Part shown: positions 1-7,628 of the stretch, one piece after another
Layout of the letters: every line of letters starts with the position of its first letter
Position numbering within the stretch: the stretch's first letter is position 1
DNA from: Anaerolineales bacterium
GTDB taxonomy: Bacteria > Chloroflexota > Anaerolineae > Anaerolineales > Villigracilaceae
DNA: 64,000 nt
NCBI GenBank assembly: GCA_030583925.1
Contig: CP129482.1
Coordinates: 124,001 to 188,000, forward strand
Direction of reading: 5' to 3'
Notes under the pieces: model-generated
The model's input: only the letters and a program-made list of their open reading frames with translations
Told to the model about the DNA's origin: nothing
Database searches by the model: none
Program-made: the position numbers and the translations under genes

Positions 1-2
1 AG

Positions 3-173
3 CGCGCCAACGCGGCGGAACACGAACTCATTACCTTCTATTACGGGGAAGATATGCCTCACGCGGAAGCCAACCGCATCGCCGACATGGTGCGCCAGAA
101 ATATCCCGAACAGGATATTGAAGTGCAAGAAGGCGGGCAGGCGTACTATCATTTTATTATCTCGGTGGAATGA
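3..173 (+). CDS. fakA: C-terminal end of FakA-like (DAK2/YloV) fatty acid kinase, cut by window start
   Basis: This is an open frame that enters from the left edge and stops at 171-173, leaving 56 residues. It contains the stretch ELITFYYGED, a helix with RIADMVRQKYP, and the ending GGQAYYHFIISVE. That pattern is characteristic of the C-terminus of the DAK2/DegV-partner proteins (YloV/FakA), which bind the acyl-carrier partner FakB and phosphorylate fatty acids. The kinase domain lies outside the window, so the call rests on the C-terminal pattern alone. The next gene starts 10 bases downstream and may be translationally coupled. Confidence 0.75.
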   Translation, partial: RANAAEHELITFYYGEDMPHAEANRIADMVRQKYPEQDIEVQEGGQAYYHFIISVE

Positions 174-182
174 TTTGACGGC

Positions 183-1199
183 ATGATTCACCCTCACCCC
201 TTGCCCCTCTCCCGCAGGGAGAGGGGGATTCTCCCCGATTTCAAAAAATACAATATTGTTGTTGTCGTTCCTTGCTATCGGGTAGAGAGGGAGATTCAAA
301 CCGTCTTACAGGGGATTCCGAAATTTGTGAAGCGCATCATCGTCGTGGACGACGCCTCGCCTGATTCCACATCCACTGTTGTTTCTGCTATCGCCGCAAA
401 AGATAAACGCATTACGTTGGTCCGTCACACATCGAATCAAGGCGTGGGCGGCGCGATGGTGACCGGTTTCCGCAAAGCCCTCGAACTCGGCGCGCAGATC
501 GTCGTCAAAATTGACGGCGACGGGCAGATGGACACGACTCATCTGCCTGAGTTGATCGCTCCGTTGATTAACGGTCAGGCGGATTACACGAAGGGGAACC
601 GCTTCCGCGACTTTGTCTCTCTGCAACAAATGCCACTCGTCCGCCGCGTGGGGAACATGGGGCTGGCGTTTCTCTCCAAAGCCGCCACCGGCTACTGGCA
701 TCTCTTCGACCCCACGAATGGATTCACCGCAATCCGCGCGGAAGTCCTTGCCGAATTACCGCTGGAAAAGATTGACCGCACCTATTATTTTGAAACTTCC
801 ATGCTGGCTAATCTTTACTTGCTCGGGGCGGCAGTGAAGGACGTGCCGATGCCGGCGCGTTATCGCAGTGAAGTTTCGAACATGTTGATCCATCGCATCC
901 TCTTCCAGTTCCCGTTCAAACTATTCGGCACGCTCCTCAAGCGACTTGTCCTCAAGAATTACATTTACGATTTCACGATGGGGAGCATTTACATCCTCGT
1001 AGGACTTCCCTTGCTCCTCTTCGGCTTGATCTTCGGCGTCGTCAAATGGATTCAATATGCGAGTCTAAACATCCCCGCGCCGACCGGGACGGTGATGCTC
1101 CCGACGCTTTCGGTCTTGTTGGGGATTCAACTGTTGCTCTCTGCCATTGAAATTGACTTACGCTCCGTGCCGAAAGAGCCTTTATCCAACCCGTTGTAA
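183..1199 (+). CDS. GT2 glycosyltransferase, polyprenyl-phosphate sugar transferase type (DPM1/GtrB-like)
   Basis: This 338-residue protein likely transfers a sugar from a nucleotide donor to a polyprenyl phosphate on the cytoplasmic face of the membrane. The GT-A fold is shown by the VVVPCYRVE start, the DDASPDST loop (residues 56-63) and the metal-binding DGDGQMD (111-117). Two hydrophobic segments at about 268-290 and 305-325 anchor the C-terminus, as in GtrB proteins. The first 17 residues are encoded by a GC-rich palindromic repeat and do not resemble the family. No good internal start or Shine-Dalgarno sequence is visible, so the start is uncertain. The gene follows the fakA-like stop by 10 bases. 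Confidence 0.85.
   Translation: MIHPHPLPLSRRERGILPDFKKYNIVVVVPCYRVEREIQTVLQGIPKFVKRIIVVDDASPDSTSTVVSAIAAKDKRITLVRHTSNQGVGGAMVTGFRKALELGAQIVVKIDGDGQMDTTHLPELIAPLINGQADYTKGNRFRDFVSLQQMPLVRRVGNMGLAFLSKAATGYWHLFDPTNGFTAIRAEVLAELPLEKIDRTYYFETSMLANLYLLGAAVKDVPMPARYRSEVSNMLIHRILFQFPFKLFGTLLKRLVLKNYIYDFTMGSIYILVGLPLLLFGLIFGVVKWIQYASLNIPAPTGTVMLPTLSVLLGIQLLLSAIEIDLRSVPKEPLSNPL
191..227. repeat. Palindromic GC-rich repeat of the CCCTCACCCC...CCCTCTCCC type inside a gene start
   Basis: The arms CCCCTCTCCC (204-213) and GGGAGAGGGG (217-226) form a 10-bp hairpin with a three-base loop. The preceding CCCTCACCCC is the usual lead of this repeat type. Related copies are seen near 51883-51918 (intergenic) and 26699-26728 (inside another gene). 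Here the repeat is read as the first residues of the glycosyltransferase. Confidence 0.7.
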
Positions 1200-1286
1200 T
1201 TTTTACAGCCTTTTTACCCCATCGCCATTCGCCGGTTACTCCTGAGTTCTACAATGCGTTCAACGATTCAAAGGAGGATCGTGCGT

Positions 1287-1547
1287 ATGAAAACCATCAA
1301 ACTTTCCCGTCTGTTGTTCAGCCTGGCTGTGATTGCCGCGCTTGTCGCGGCGGCGATTCCCGCCGCGCCCGCCTACGCCATGGCTCCGGACTCGACACAT
1401 GCGAGCCTTACCGCGACTCACAGCGATCAAGCCGCGTTGACCTCCGGCGTAAGCGCTATCGTCTGCTGGAACAAAGTGGTCTGGCGCGACGGACACCGCG
1501 TGGTGATTCGCGTCTGCAAGCGGGTTCACAGACACAACCCAGAATAA
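1287..1547 (+). CDS. Small secreted protein of unknown function
   Basis: This is an 86-residue product. The start is set by the strong ribosome binding site AAAGGAGGA at 1270-1278, eight bases before ATG 1287. An earlier in-frame start at 1254 lacks such a site. Residues 1-31 form a Sec signal peptide: MKTIKLSR, a hydrophobic core, and an AYA cleavage motif. The mature peptide is about 55 residues, with two cysteines (VCWNK and RVCKR) that could form a disulfide, and a basic tail rich in Arg and His. No family was recognised. A strong hairpin terminator follows directly. The neighbouring convergent gene is a thiol oxidoreductase, which could be coincidence. Confidence 0.65.
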   Translation: MKTIKLSRLLFSLAVIAALVAAAIPAAPAYAMAPDSTHASLTATHSDQAALTSGVSAIVCWNKVVWRDGHRVVIRVCKRVHRHNPE

Positions 1548-1557
1548 TCGGGGTCGA

Positions 1558-1604
1558 AAGAATCAAAAGGACTGACTCGTTTGTAGTCAGTCCTTTTGAT
1601 TCTT
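1558..1604. terminator. Bidirectional terminator hairpin between convergent genes
   Basis: There are two perfect 20-base arms, 1558-1577 and 1585-1604, with a 7-base loop. The core is AGGACTGACT paired with AGTCAGTCCT. Poly-A and T-rich flanks allow it to act in both directions. The last codons of the minus-strand oxidoreductase lie inside the right arm, so the stop codon of that gene is within the hairpin. Confidence 0.85.
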
Positions 1605-2195
1605 AATTTGTTCCAGTGCATCCTTGAACACGTCATACGGTTGCGCGCCGACGATCGCATAGCGATTATTGATCACATACGTCGGCACGCCCGTCACGCC
1701 GATCTGATACGCCCACCGCACCCGGTCAACCACAGTCGCTGTGTATTTTTCGCTTTCCACGTCACGCTGCATCTCGTTTGCATCCAAACCGGCTTCCTCT
1801 GCCGCCGCGCGGAGCGTAGCCCATTGGCTTGGGTCATATCCCTCGGCATAGATTTTGCGAAAAATAATTTTATGGAACTCGTTTCCCTTGCCGTGTTCGC
1901 GCGCGTACTCTGTCGCTTCGTGGGCACGCCGCGTGTTGTAGACTCGCTCCGTTGACCTGAAGGGCATCCCGTACCCGTCCGCGATCGAACGCAAGCGTTC
2001 CTCCGACCCGTGAGCGCGGGCGCGCTGCACATGTTCGGGCAACTCTCTACCTTCGGGCGGCGTATCGAAATACAAATAGAACGGATGCCACTCCACGTCC
2101 ACTTGATATTCTTCTTTCAACTTCTCGACCACGCCCTGGCCGACATAACACCACGGTCAGATGTAATCGGAAAAGATCGTCAGTTTGAAATCCAT
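1587..2195 (-). CDS. DsbA/FrnE-like thiol oxidoreductase with in-frame TGA at the active site (probable selenoprotein)
   Basis: Read from ATG 2195, which has a good Shine-Dalgarno sequence (AAAGGA, about 8 bases upstream), the frame begins MDFKLTIFSDYI. It meets TGA at 2159-2157 (codon 13) and continues without further stops to 1587, giving 202 residues. In the DsbA/FrnE thioredoxin-fold family this position is the first cysteine of a CPWC active site. Here it reads stop-Pro-Trp-Cys, so insertion of selenocysteine would give UPWC. The remainder is typical: a helical insert and the cis-proline motif GVTGVPTYVINN followed by VGAQPYDVF. A conventional reading would start at GTG 2132 and lose the whole active site and first strand. 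The alternatives are a point-mutated pseudogene or a sequencing error. The machinery genes selA, selB and selD are not in this window. Confidence 0.75.
2128..2159 (-). promoter_or_regulatory. Candidate bacterial SECIS hairpin after the in-frame TGA
   Basis: Immediately after the TGA (2159-2157) the mRNA can fold GUUAUGUC (2149-2142) with GGCGUGGU (2135-2128). The six-base apical loop GGCCAG (2141-2136) begins 15 bases after the UGA. A guanine-rich loop at this distance fits what is known of bacterial SECIS elements. The stem has many G-U pairs, so it is weak, and no folding energy was computed. Confidence 0.35.
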
Positions 2196-2321
2196 CGGTT
2201 GTCCTTTGTGCGATGTAAAACAGGATAGTTCATCTACGCATCAACAGACATTCATCGTCGTTCATTTCTTACACGCAGGGTAAAATACGCTGACCATAGA
2301 CGATGATCAAAAGGCTAACCC

Positions 2322-3332
2322 ATGAAAAACTTCGACCCAAAATATAACTCCATCCCCAAGACTGAGATTCACATCCACCTCGAAGGCGCGATCCGCACGC
2401 AGACCATCATTGACGTTGCCCGCGCCCATAATTTGAAATTGCCCGCCTACGAAGTTGCCGAACTCGATCAGCATGTAAAAGTCTACGATCAGATGCGGGA
2501 TTTGGAAACCGTCTTGAAAGCGTTTGGGATCTTCCAAAACAGCATCGCCTCGCCCGAAATCGTCGAGCGGATCGCGTGGGAGTTGTTCGAAGATTCGGCA
2601 AAGCAAAATATCAAACTCTTGGAAGTGCGCTTCTCGCCGGACTGGGCGTTCTCCGGTCACAACCTCGACTGGGATGCCTGCCTCGAAGGTCTGCTCCGCG
2701 CCAAAACCCACGCCGAACAAGAATTCGACATGGCGATCTGCTATATTGCCATCACCTCCCGAAGTCGCGGACCCGAATCGTGCGTCAAAACTGTGGACTG
2801 GGCGATTCGTCACAAAGAACACATCCCCGCCATTGACCTCGCCGACAGCGAACGGGATTTTCCGTTGCGCGAGTTTGTCCCCTCGATCATGAAAGCCAAA
2901 GATGCGGGCTTGAAAGTGACCATTCACACCGGCGAAGATACACCCGCATCATTCGTTCGAGAAACGATCGAACTCGCCAGCCTGGATCGAATTGGTCATG
3001 GAATCCACGCCATTGAAGATATGCAAGTGATTGATCTACTCAAAGAGCGCGGCATCACGCTCGAAGTCAACCCGTGGAGCAATTACCTCACCAACTCCGT
3101 GCGGACAATCGAAGAACACCCGCTGAAAAAATTATTCGATCTCGGCGTGAAGGTCACGATCAACTCGGACGACCCCGAAGTGTTGGAAACAAACCTTAAT
3201 AATGAATACCGCATCGCGCATGAAATCCTCGGCATGAGCATGGACGATATCGCGGCTTGCAATCGCAACGCGTACGAGGCGTCGTTCATTCCCGAAGAAG
3301 AGAAGAAGCGAGTGTGGGAGAAATATTTCTGA
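2322..3332 (+). CDS. add: Adenosine deaminase
   Basis: This 336-residue cytoplasmic zinc enzyme converts adenosine or deoxyadenosine to inosine or deoxyinosine in purine salvage. The metal ligands and catalytic residues are visible in order: HIH followed by LEGA at residues 17-22, the HTGED motif near residue 205, RIGHGIHA near 225, and the NSDDP motif near 283 (metal-binding aspartate). The length matches the family (about 330-350). An AAAAGG sequence lies a few bases before ATG 2322. It appears to be a single-gene unit followed by a HicBA pair on the other strand. Adenine deaminase and AMP deaminase-like relatives share the fold, but the HTGED and GHG motifs favour adenosine deaminase. Confidence 0.9.
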   Translation: MKNFDPKYNSIPKTEIHIHLEGAIRTQTIIDVARAHNLKLPAYEVAELDQHVKVYDQMRDLETVLKAFGIFQNSIASPEIVERIAWELFEDSAKQNIKLLEVRFSPDWAFSGHNLDWDACLEGLLRAKTHAEQEFDMAICYIAITSRSRGPESCVKTVDWAIRHKEHIPAIDLADSERDFPLREFVPSIMKAKDAGLKVTIHTGEDTPASFVRETIELASLDRIGHGIHAIEDMQVIDLLKERGITLEVNPWSNYLTNSVRTIEEHPLKKLFDLGVKVTINSDDPEVLETNLNNEYRIAHEILGMSMDDIAACNRNAYEASFIPEEEKKRVWEKYF

Positions 3333-3416
3333 ATTTTCTAAGATTTAGCCCAAACGCGGACAGCGTTTTCTCCCACCGTTCATCTTCTTCCTTCTGCTAA
3401 TCGTGGACATCTACCC

Positions 3417-3632
3417 TTACTTTGCTTTCAGGAATTCCTGCCAATCCAACCCCAATTGACGAATGACCGCCCTCAGTGTGCCAAGTTTCAAATCTTTCGC
3501 GCCCCAATCAGGTAGCGGAGAAATCTTCCCATTTTTTGGGTTGTGCCAAATACGATGTGAGCCGCTCCCGCGACGCGGCAGTTCTTCACAGCCAAGCGCT
3601 TCGAGTTTCTTTGACGCTTCGCGGTATTTCAT
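3417..3632 (-). CDS. hicA: HicA-type mRNA interferase toxin
   Basis: This 71-residue protein is of the HicA/YcfA family, double-stranded-RNA-binding-fold RNases that cleave mRNA when freed from HicB. The opening MKYREASKKLEALG and the catalytic histidine in GSGSHRIWH (about residues 23-31) are diagnostic. The central KDLKLGTLRAVIRQLGL fits the C-terminal helix. It overlaps the upstream antitoxin gene by four bases (ATGA), so translation is coupled with the antitoxin made first. Confidence 0.88.
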   Translation of the reverse strand: MKYREASKKLEALGCEELPRRGSGSHRIWHNPKNGKISPLPDWGAKDLKLGTLRAVIRQLGLDWQEFLKAK

Positions 3633-3877
3633 ACAGCAAGGACAGTTTCAACCCAAAGCGGAGCATCGTTCTGCGCAGGTTGCAAAGCGGACGGTAACGG
3701 ACGTTTCAACTGCTTGAAGCCCTCCACAATTGCCGCCAACGCGTCATTCGCATTATGCAGTGCATCCTGCACATCCTCGCCTTCGGTGATTAATTCAGGC
3801 AAAAGCGGACAGGTCACAACGTACCCGCCTTCGGGTTGCGGATCCAAGACAAGTGGCAACTTGTAAATTTGGCTCAT
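3629..3877 (-). CDS. hicB: HicB-type antitoxin
   Basis: This 82-residue protein has the HicB partial RNase H-like fold, with the opening YKLPLVLDPQPEGGYVVTCPLLPEL, a Gly-Tyr-Val core and the helix DALHNANDALAAIVE. It neutralises HicA. No clear DNA-binding domain follows, so any autoregulation would need a short C-terminal element. A good ribosome binding site (GCAGGAG) precedes the ATG. A -10-like TATACT lies at 3903-3908 on the minus strand, with a small CTTTG-GT-CAAAG palindrome just downstream of it. Confidence 0.87.
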   Translation of the reverse strand: MSQIYKLPLVLDPQPEGGYVVTCPLLPELITEGEDVQDALHNANDALAAIVEGFKQLKRPLPSALQPAQNDAPLWVETVLAV

Positions 3878-3928
3878 TTTTACTCCTGCTTTCTTTGGTC
3901 AAAGTATAGCACAAGCTAAATTCTCACT

Positions 3929-4300
3929 TTATTTTGTAGCAACAAAAGCCTTGATTCTCCCCACCACCGCGGACAGACTCCTCACCACCTCATCATTCCC
4001 AAAGCGGACAATCCTCAACCCCATCTCCTTCAGCGCCTTCTCCCGCCTTTCATCTTCATCCTTCTGCAAATCGTGGATGTCGCCATCCACTTCCACAACC
4101 AATCCCGCCCTGTGACAGTAAAAGTCAACAATGAATCCCTGAATAACCTGTTGCCTACGAAAATGAACGCCAAGTTTATTTGCTCGCAGTTCGTTCCACA
4201 AGAATTTCTCGGCGGGAGTCATCTCGCGGCGGAGTTCTTTGGCGCGTTGAAGTTTTTCTTTGGTGACGTGTTGACCTGGGATGATGTTCTTGACTGGCAT
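3929..4300 (-). CDS. DUF559 domain protein (Vsr-like PD-(D/E)XK fold)
   Basis: This 123-residue protein contains LRREMTPAEKFLWNELR, FRRQQVIQGFIVDFYC, LVVEVDGDIHD, a short helix with DEDERREKAL, and LRIVRFGNDEV. This is the standard DUF559 pattern, related to very-short-patch-repair endonucleases. The conserved E-x-D (VEVDGD) and upstream VDFYC fit the nuclease core. The cellular role of free-standing DUF559 proteins is not established. It sits between HicBA and the AT-rich cassette, transcribed away from the cassette. Confidence 0.85.
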   Translation of the reverse strand: MPVKNIIPGQHVTKEKLQRAKELRREMTPAEKFLWNELRANKLGVHFRRQQVIQGFIVDFYCHRAGLVVEVDGDIHDLQKDEDERREKALKEMGLRIVRFGNDEVVRSLSAVVGRIKAFVATK

Positions 4301-4457
4301 AACGGGATTTTACCCCTCTCCCAATTGGGAACAGAGGAGACTAGGCACTGTCCCCTCCATCTACACTTTTTAGCAAGATTCGGGTAGGGTGAAGGCAAAA
4401 ATACTCGTATAATAGGCGTATCTAAAGCCAAACCAGACCCAAATCAAAAGAGGAACT

Positions 4458-4997
4458 ATGCGATCCGATGTTAATTTATCGCATCCAGAAAGCGAAAGCT
4501 ATAAAATCTCTTTCGAAGAATACAAACTGCTTCTTGATTGGACAAATAAACTTGCAGATAGACGTCAAGCAACAAGCAATTTGTTTTTCGGTGTTAATGG
4601 CGCATTGCTAACTATTATTGGCTTAGCCATGACACAATTGAACGATTTAGAGAGGTTTGTGTTCATTTCGTTTTCTACTCTTGCTGGTGGTATAGTTTCT
4701 TTGGTATGGACATCTCTGTTACAGAGATACCAGGAAATATTAAAATTTAAGTACACACAACTTGCTTTGTTTGAGGAAGTTCTTGGTTTAGATGCCAGCG
4801 GATTGGTAACTGCTGAAGACAATTTTTTCCATCGTGGCATTCCATTACAACTCGAAGGGAAAAAAGTAAAACTTGATCCACCAAAGAAATCTGGAAAGTT
4901 CGGTATTACATCAGCAGAAAAGATGTTAGCCCAATTATTTCTTATCACTTTTATCCTACTTTTTCTCCTTTCAGTAGTCTTATTTGTATGCAAATGA
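4458..4997 (+). CDS. Small membrane protein, possibly RipA-family; first gene of AT-rich cassette
   Basis: This 179-residue protein has a soluble N-terminus (EEYKLLLDWTNKLADRRQ), then hydrophobic segments at about 46-64 and 71-90, a cytoplasmic middle part and a last membrane helix at about 157-177. The helix start ADRRQATSNLFFGVN resembles RipA-type octameric membrane proteins, but this is from memory and not certain. The start is supported by AGGA at 4450-4453 and a TATAAT at 4408-4413. It overlaps the next gene by 10 bases, so the two are co-translated. Codon use and base composition are much more AT-rich than in the flanking chromosome. Confidence 0.65.
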   Translation: MRSDVNLSHPESESYKISFEEYKLLLDWTNKLADRRQATSNLFFGVNGALLTIIGLAMTQLNDLERFVFISFSTLAGGIVSLVWTSLLQRYQEILKFKYTQLALFEEVLGLDASGLVTAEDNFFHRGIPLQLEGKKVKLDPPKKSGKFGITSAEKMLAQLFLITFILLFLLSVVLFVCK

Positions 4998-5962
4998 AAC
5001 TCAAATTAGATGAACAAGCATTTGAAAGACCATCCCAAATTCAAGAATTCGTTCAAGGCTTACGAAGGCAGTTCTTGCCCTTGAAATTCGCTTATATCGG
5101 CTCTGCCGCGTTTACACATGACCAATTGGTTAAGTCACCGTCCTATCGCCTCTCTGACATCGAGTCAACATTAATACGCGAAAGGTTTTATAAGGATATT
5201 GTTACAAAGCTCGATCTATCAAAAAAGTCGCTGAACATTGTTGATATTGGTTCTGGCAATGGCTTAAAGGCAGTGATAGTTCTTGATGTTTTGTTTAGCA
5301 ATCAATTCTTTGCGAGATACCTTGGTTTAGATTACAGCCAAAACTTGCTTAAAATTGCTAAAGAAAATATCGTCAGTGCGCTTCCTGCTTTTGGCGTTAT
5401 AAATACAGAAGTCGTCGACTTTGAGAACGAATCTTTTGCTGATGCTGTTTTAAAGTATTTGCCTATTGACCAGTATTCCCTGTTTGTACTTCTTGGACAC
5501 ACTCTTGGAAATCCACTAAATCGAATAGCCACCCTCACTAATATTCGGAATAGCATAATTGACAAAAATAGCAGCGGTTTTTGTGTAGGTATTGAATTGT
5601 TCGACAAAGCCAAAGTTAATGAAATGCTCATGAATTATCAAAATGATGCGTTTCGTAGAGCCGTTTTTACTCCGCTAACTTTCGTCGGCTTATCGCCAGA
5701 AGATGGTTTATTGGATATTGGATTTAATCACAGTACAAAAAATGTAGAGGTGTATTTTGAATTTTACAAAGAAGTTCATATTGATTGTGGAGCTTTGGGC
5801 TCTGTAGAATATGAAAAAGGAGATAGAATCTTATTGTTTTTATCTCACCGATTCGATTTGGAGACATTACGTCAGAATTTCGCCGAAACCAAGTTCGAAA
5901 TCGTCGCAACATTACTAAATCCAAAGGCAAATTACGCCCTGCTTTTCTCTGTGCCAGTTTGA
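4988..5962 (+). CDS. SAM-dependent methyltransferase, EgtD-like (Methyltransf_33 type)
   Basis: This 324-residue protein has an N-terminal RLSDIESTLIRERFY segment, the SAM-binding motif I IVDIGSGNG at about residues 85-93, GLDYSQNLL as motif II, and a central FVLLGHTLGN. The ending GDRILLFLSHRFDLETL is laid out like the histidine-specific methyltransferase EgtD. EgtD trimethylates histidine in ergothioneine synthesis, but no other ergothioneine gene is present, so the substrate is unknown. It lies between a membrane protein (10-base overlap upstream) and an NDT/TIR-like-methyltransferase fusion (21 bases downstream, with GGAG before the next ATG). The gene is AT-rich like the rest of the cassette. 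Confidence 0.7.
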   Translation: MQMKLKLDEQAFERPSQIQEFVQGLRRQFLPLKFAYIGSAAFTHDQLVKSPSYRLSDIESTLIRERFYKDIVTKLDLSKKSLNIVDIGSGNGLKAVIVLDVLFSNQFFARYLGLDYSQNLLKIAKENIVSALPAFGVINTEVVDFENESFADAVLKYLPIDQYSLFVLLGHTLGNPLNRIATLTNIRNSIIDKNSSGFCVGIELFDKAKVNEMLMNYQNDAFRRAVFTPLTFVGLSPEDGLLDIGFNHSTKNVEVYFEFYKEVHIDCGALGSVEYEKGDRILLFLSHRFDLETLRQNFAETKFEIVATLLNPKANYALLFSVPV

Positions 5963-7556
5963 AACCTACTTCCTGGAGATAATATGAGAAACAAAAAACC
6001 CTTGATTTTTGTCGCAATGTCATTTGACGACAAATATTACAACATGTTCAATCTTATACAGGCAATTGCAGGCGATAGGGGTGTGACAGCTGTAAGAGCG
6101 GATGAAGAAAAGACTGTCATAAAAAAGATTCGCCCTGGTATCTTCTCGAAAATTAGGGACGCAGACTTAATTGTCGCAGAAATAAGTTCTGGCTCGCCTA
6201 ATGTTCTTTACGAAGTCGGTTGGGCACATGCAATGGGTAAACCCACAATGTTACTTGCCGAGAAGGATGTATCTATCCCTTTTGACATTAACGATACTAT
6301 GGTTTTTAAATACGACTCAGGAATAACCCCTTCTGCACTAAGACGGCTATTAGAAATTGAATTTGACAAACATCTAAAGGAAGCATTGCAAGCTACCAAC
6401 TTGAAGCAACCTTTGGTTGAGATGCTTGGTTCGTTGGAAGAAATATCTTCTAGGGACGATCTGTTTACTCATTTATTAGGTTGGACGATTGAGGAATTTT
6501 CGCAGGAATCTCGACAGTGGATTGGGGATTCAATTCGTGTTAACGCGTCTGATGCAATTAAAAAGGGCATAAAGGTATTCCAACTTCTAAAATCTGGAGG
6601 TTTTGCCACTTATCTAGTTCCTTTGAATGCGTTTTGGAAATCTGATGACAAATACTCGGAAGAATGCCGTCTGGCGGCTCAACTTCGCGATGCCAAAATC
6701 GAACGAGTCTTTATTTTGCCAAACCATGAAGCGCTATTTAGCGAGTCGCTCAGAAACCATGTTGCATTAGATGAAGATGCTGGGATAAGAACTTATATTG
6801 CATTCATAGACAATATACCTGACAAAGATGCGATTCAGGACTTTGGACTGTGGGATGATGAATTATTGTGCTTAATTGAGGCTGGTCTAGTTGGAGGTGA
6901 AACCCAAGTAAAAGGTTGTACATTTGGTCGTAATAAAGCGGCGATTGAAAAGGCTCGTTTATGGCAAGATACAATTCTTTCAGCGGCACAACCAGCTCCC
7001 GACTTGCTAAACGCAATTGACCATTTAGATGAATCAACAAAATTAATGTTGCGCTCGGCGGATATTATGAAAAGGCAAGCAAGAAGATATTGTCGAGGGA
7101 GTTACCTAACAGGGAATAAGGCAAGCTGTGAATGGTATCATGCATCTTGGCAATACTTAAGAATACTAGGTTTGGTTTCAACCCCAGATTGGCACGATGA
7201 GTTTTATAAAAAATCTTTTACTAATGCATTCAATTCAGGTGCTCGGGATGTTTTAATCAGTGGCATGGCAGATTATTCAATATTAGATCACTTAATTCGC
7301 GCAATCCCTAGCGCAATGGTTAATAACGTTGTTATATCTGTTTTGGATATTTGCTGGACGCCTATAGAGATCTGCCGTTGGTTTGACAACTGGTATGAAG
7401 AAAAGAAGAAGGTACATTTAAATTTACGGTATAACCAGCGGGATGCGCTTAATACTGATTACAATGATGAGACCTTCGACCTAATAACGACAGATGCATT
7501 TTTAACTCGGTTTGATGAAGAAGAAAGGGAAAGGTTAGTAACTGAATGGCATAGAA

Positions 7557-7564
7557 TATTAAAA
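7557..7564. repeat. Target site duplication TATTAAAA, left copy
   Basis: The eight bases TATTAAAA directly precede the left end of the IS and are repeated exactly at 9490-9497 after the right end. An 8-bp duplication is the normal length for IS1595-family elements. Confidence 0.93.
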
Positions 7565-7589
7565 GGCGAGTATCCCTTGACATCGGGTA
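7565..7589 (+). repeat. Left terminal inverted repeat of IS1595 element
   Basis: This 25-base end starts GGCGAGTAT and ends CATCGGGTA. It matches the reverse complement of 9465-9489 at 21 of 25 positions; mismatches are at positions 10, 13, 15 and 16. Confidence 0.9.
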
Positions 7590-7628
7590 GAACATCTGGT
7601 ATACTTTTGGTCATTGGAGAACCCTACA

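Noticed and set aside
1587..2132. Annotating the oxidoreductase only from GTG 2132
   Set aside because: That start loses the active site and has no ribosome site, while ATG 2195 has a good one and lies in the same frame across one TGA.
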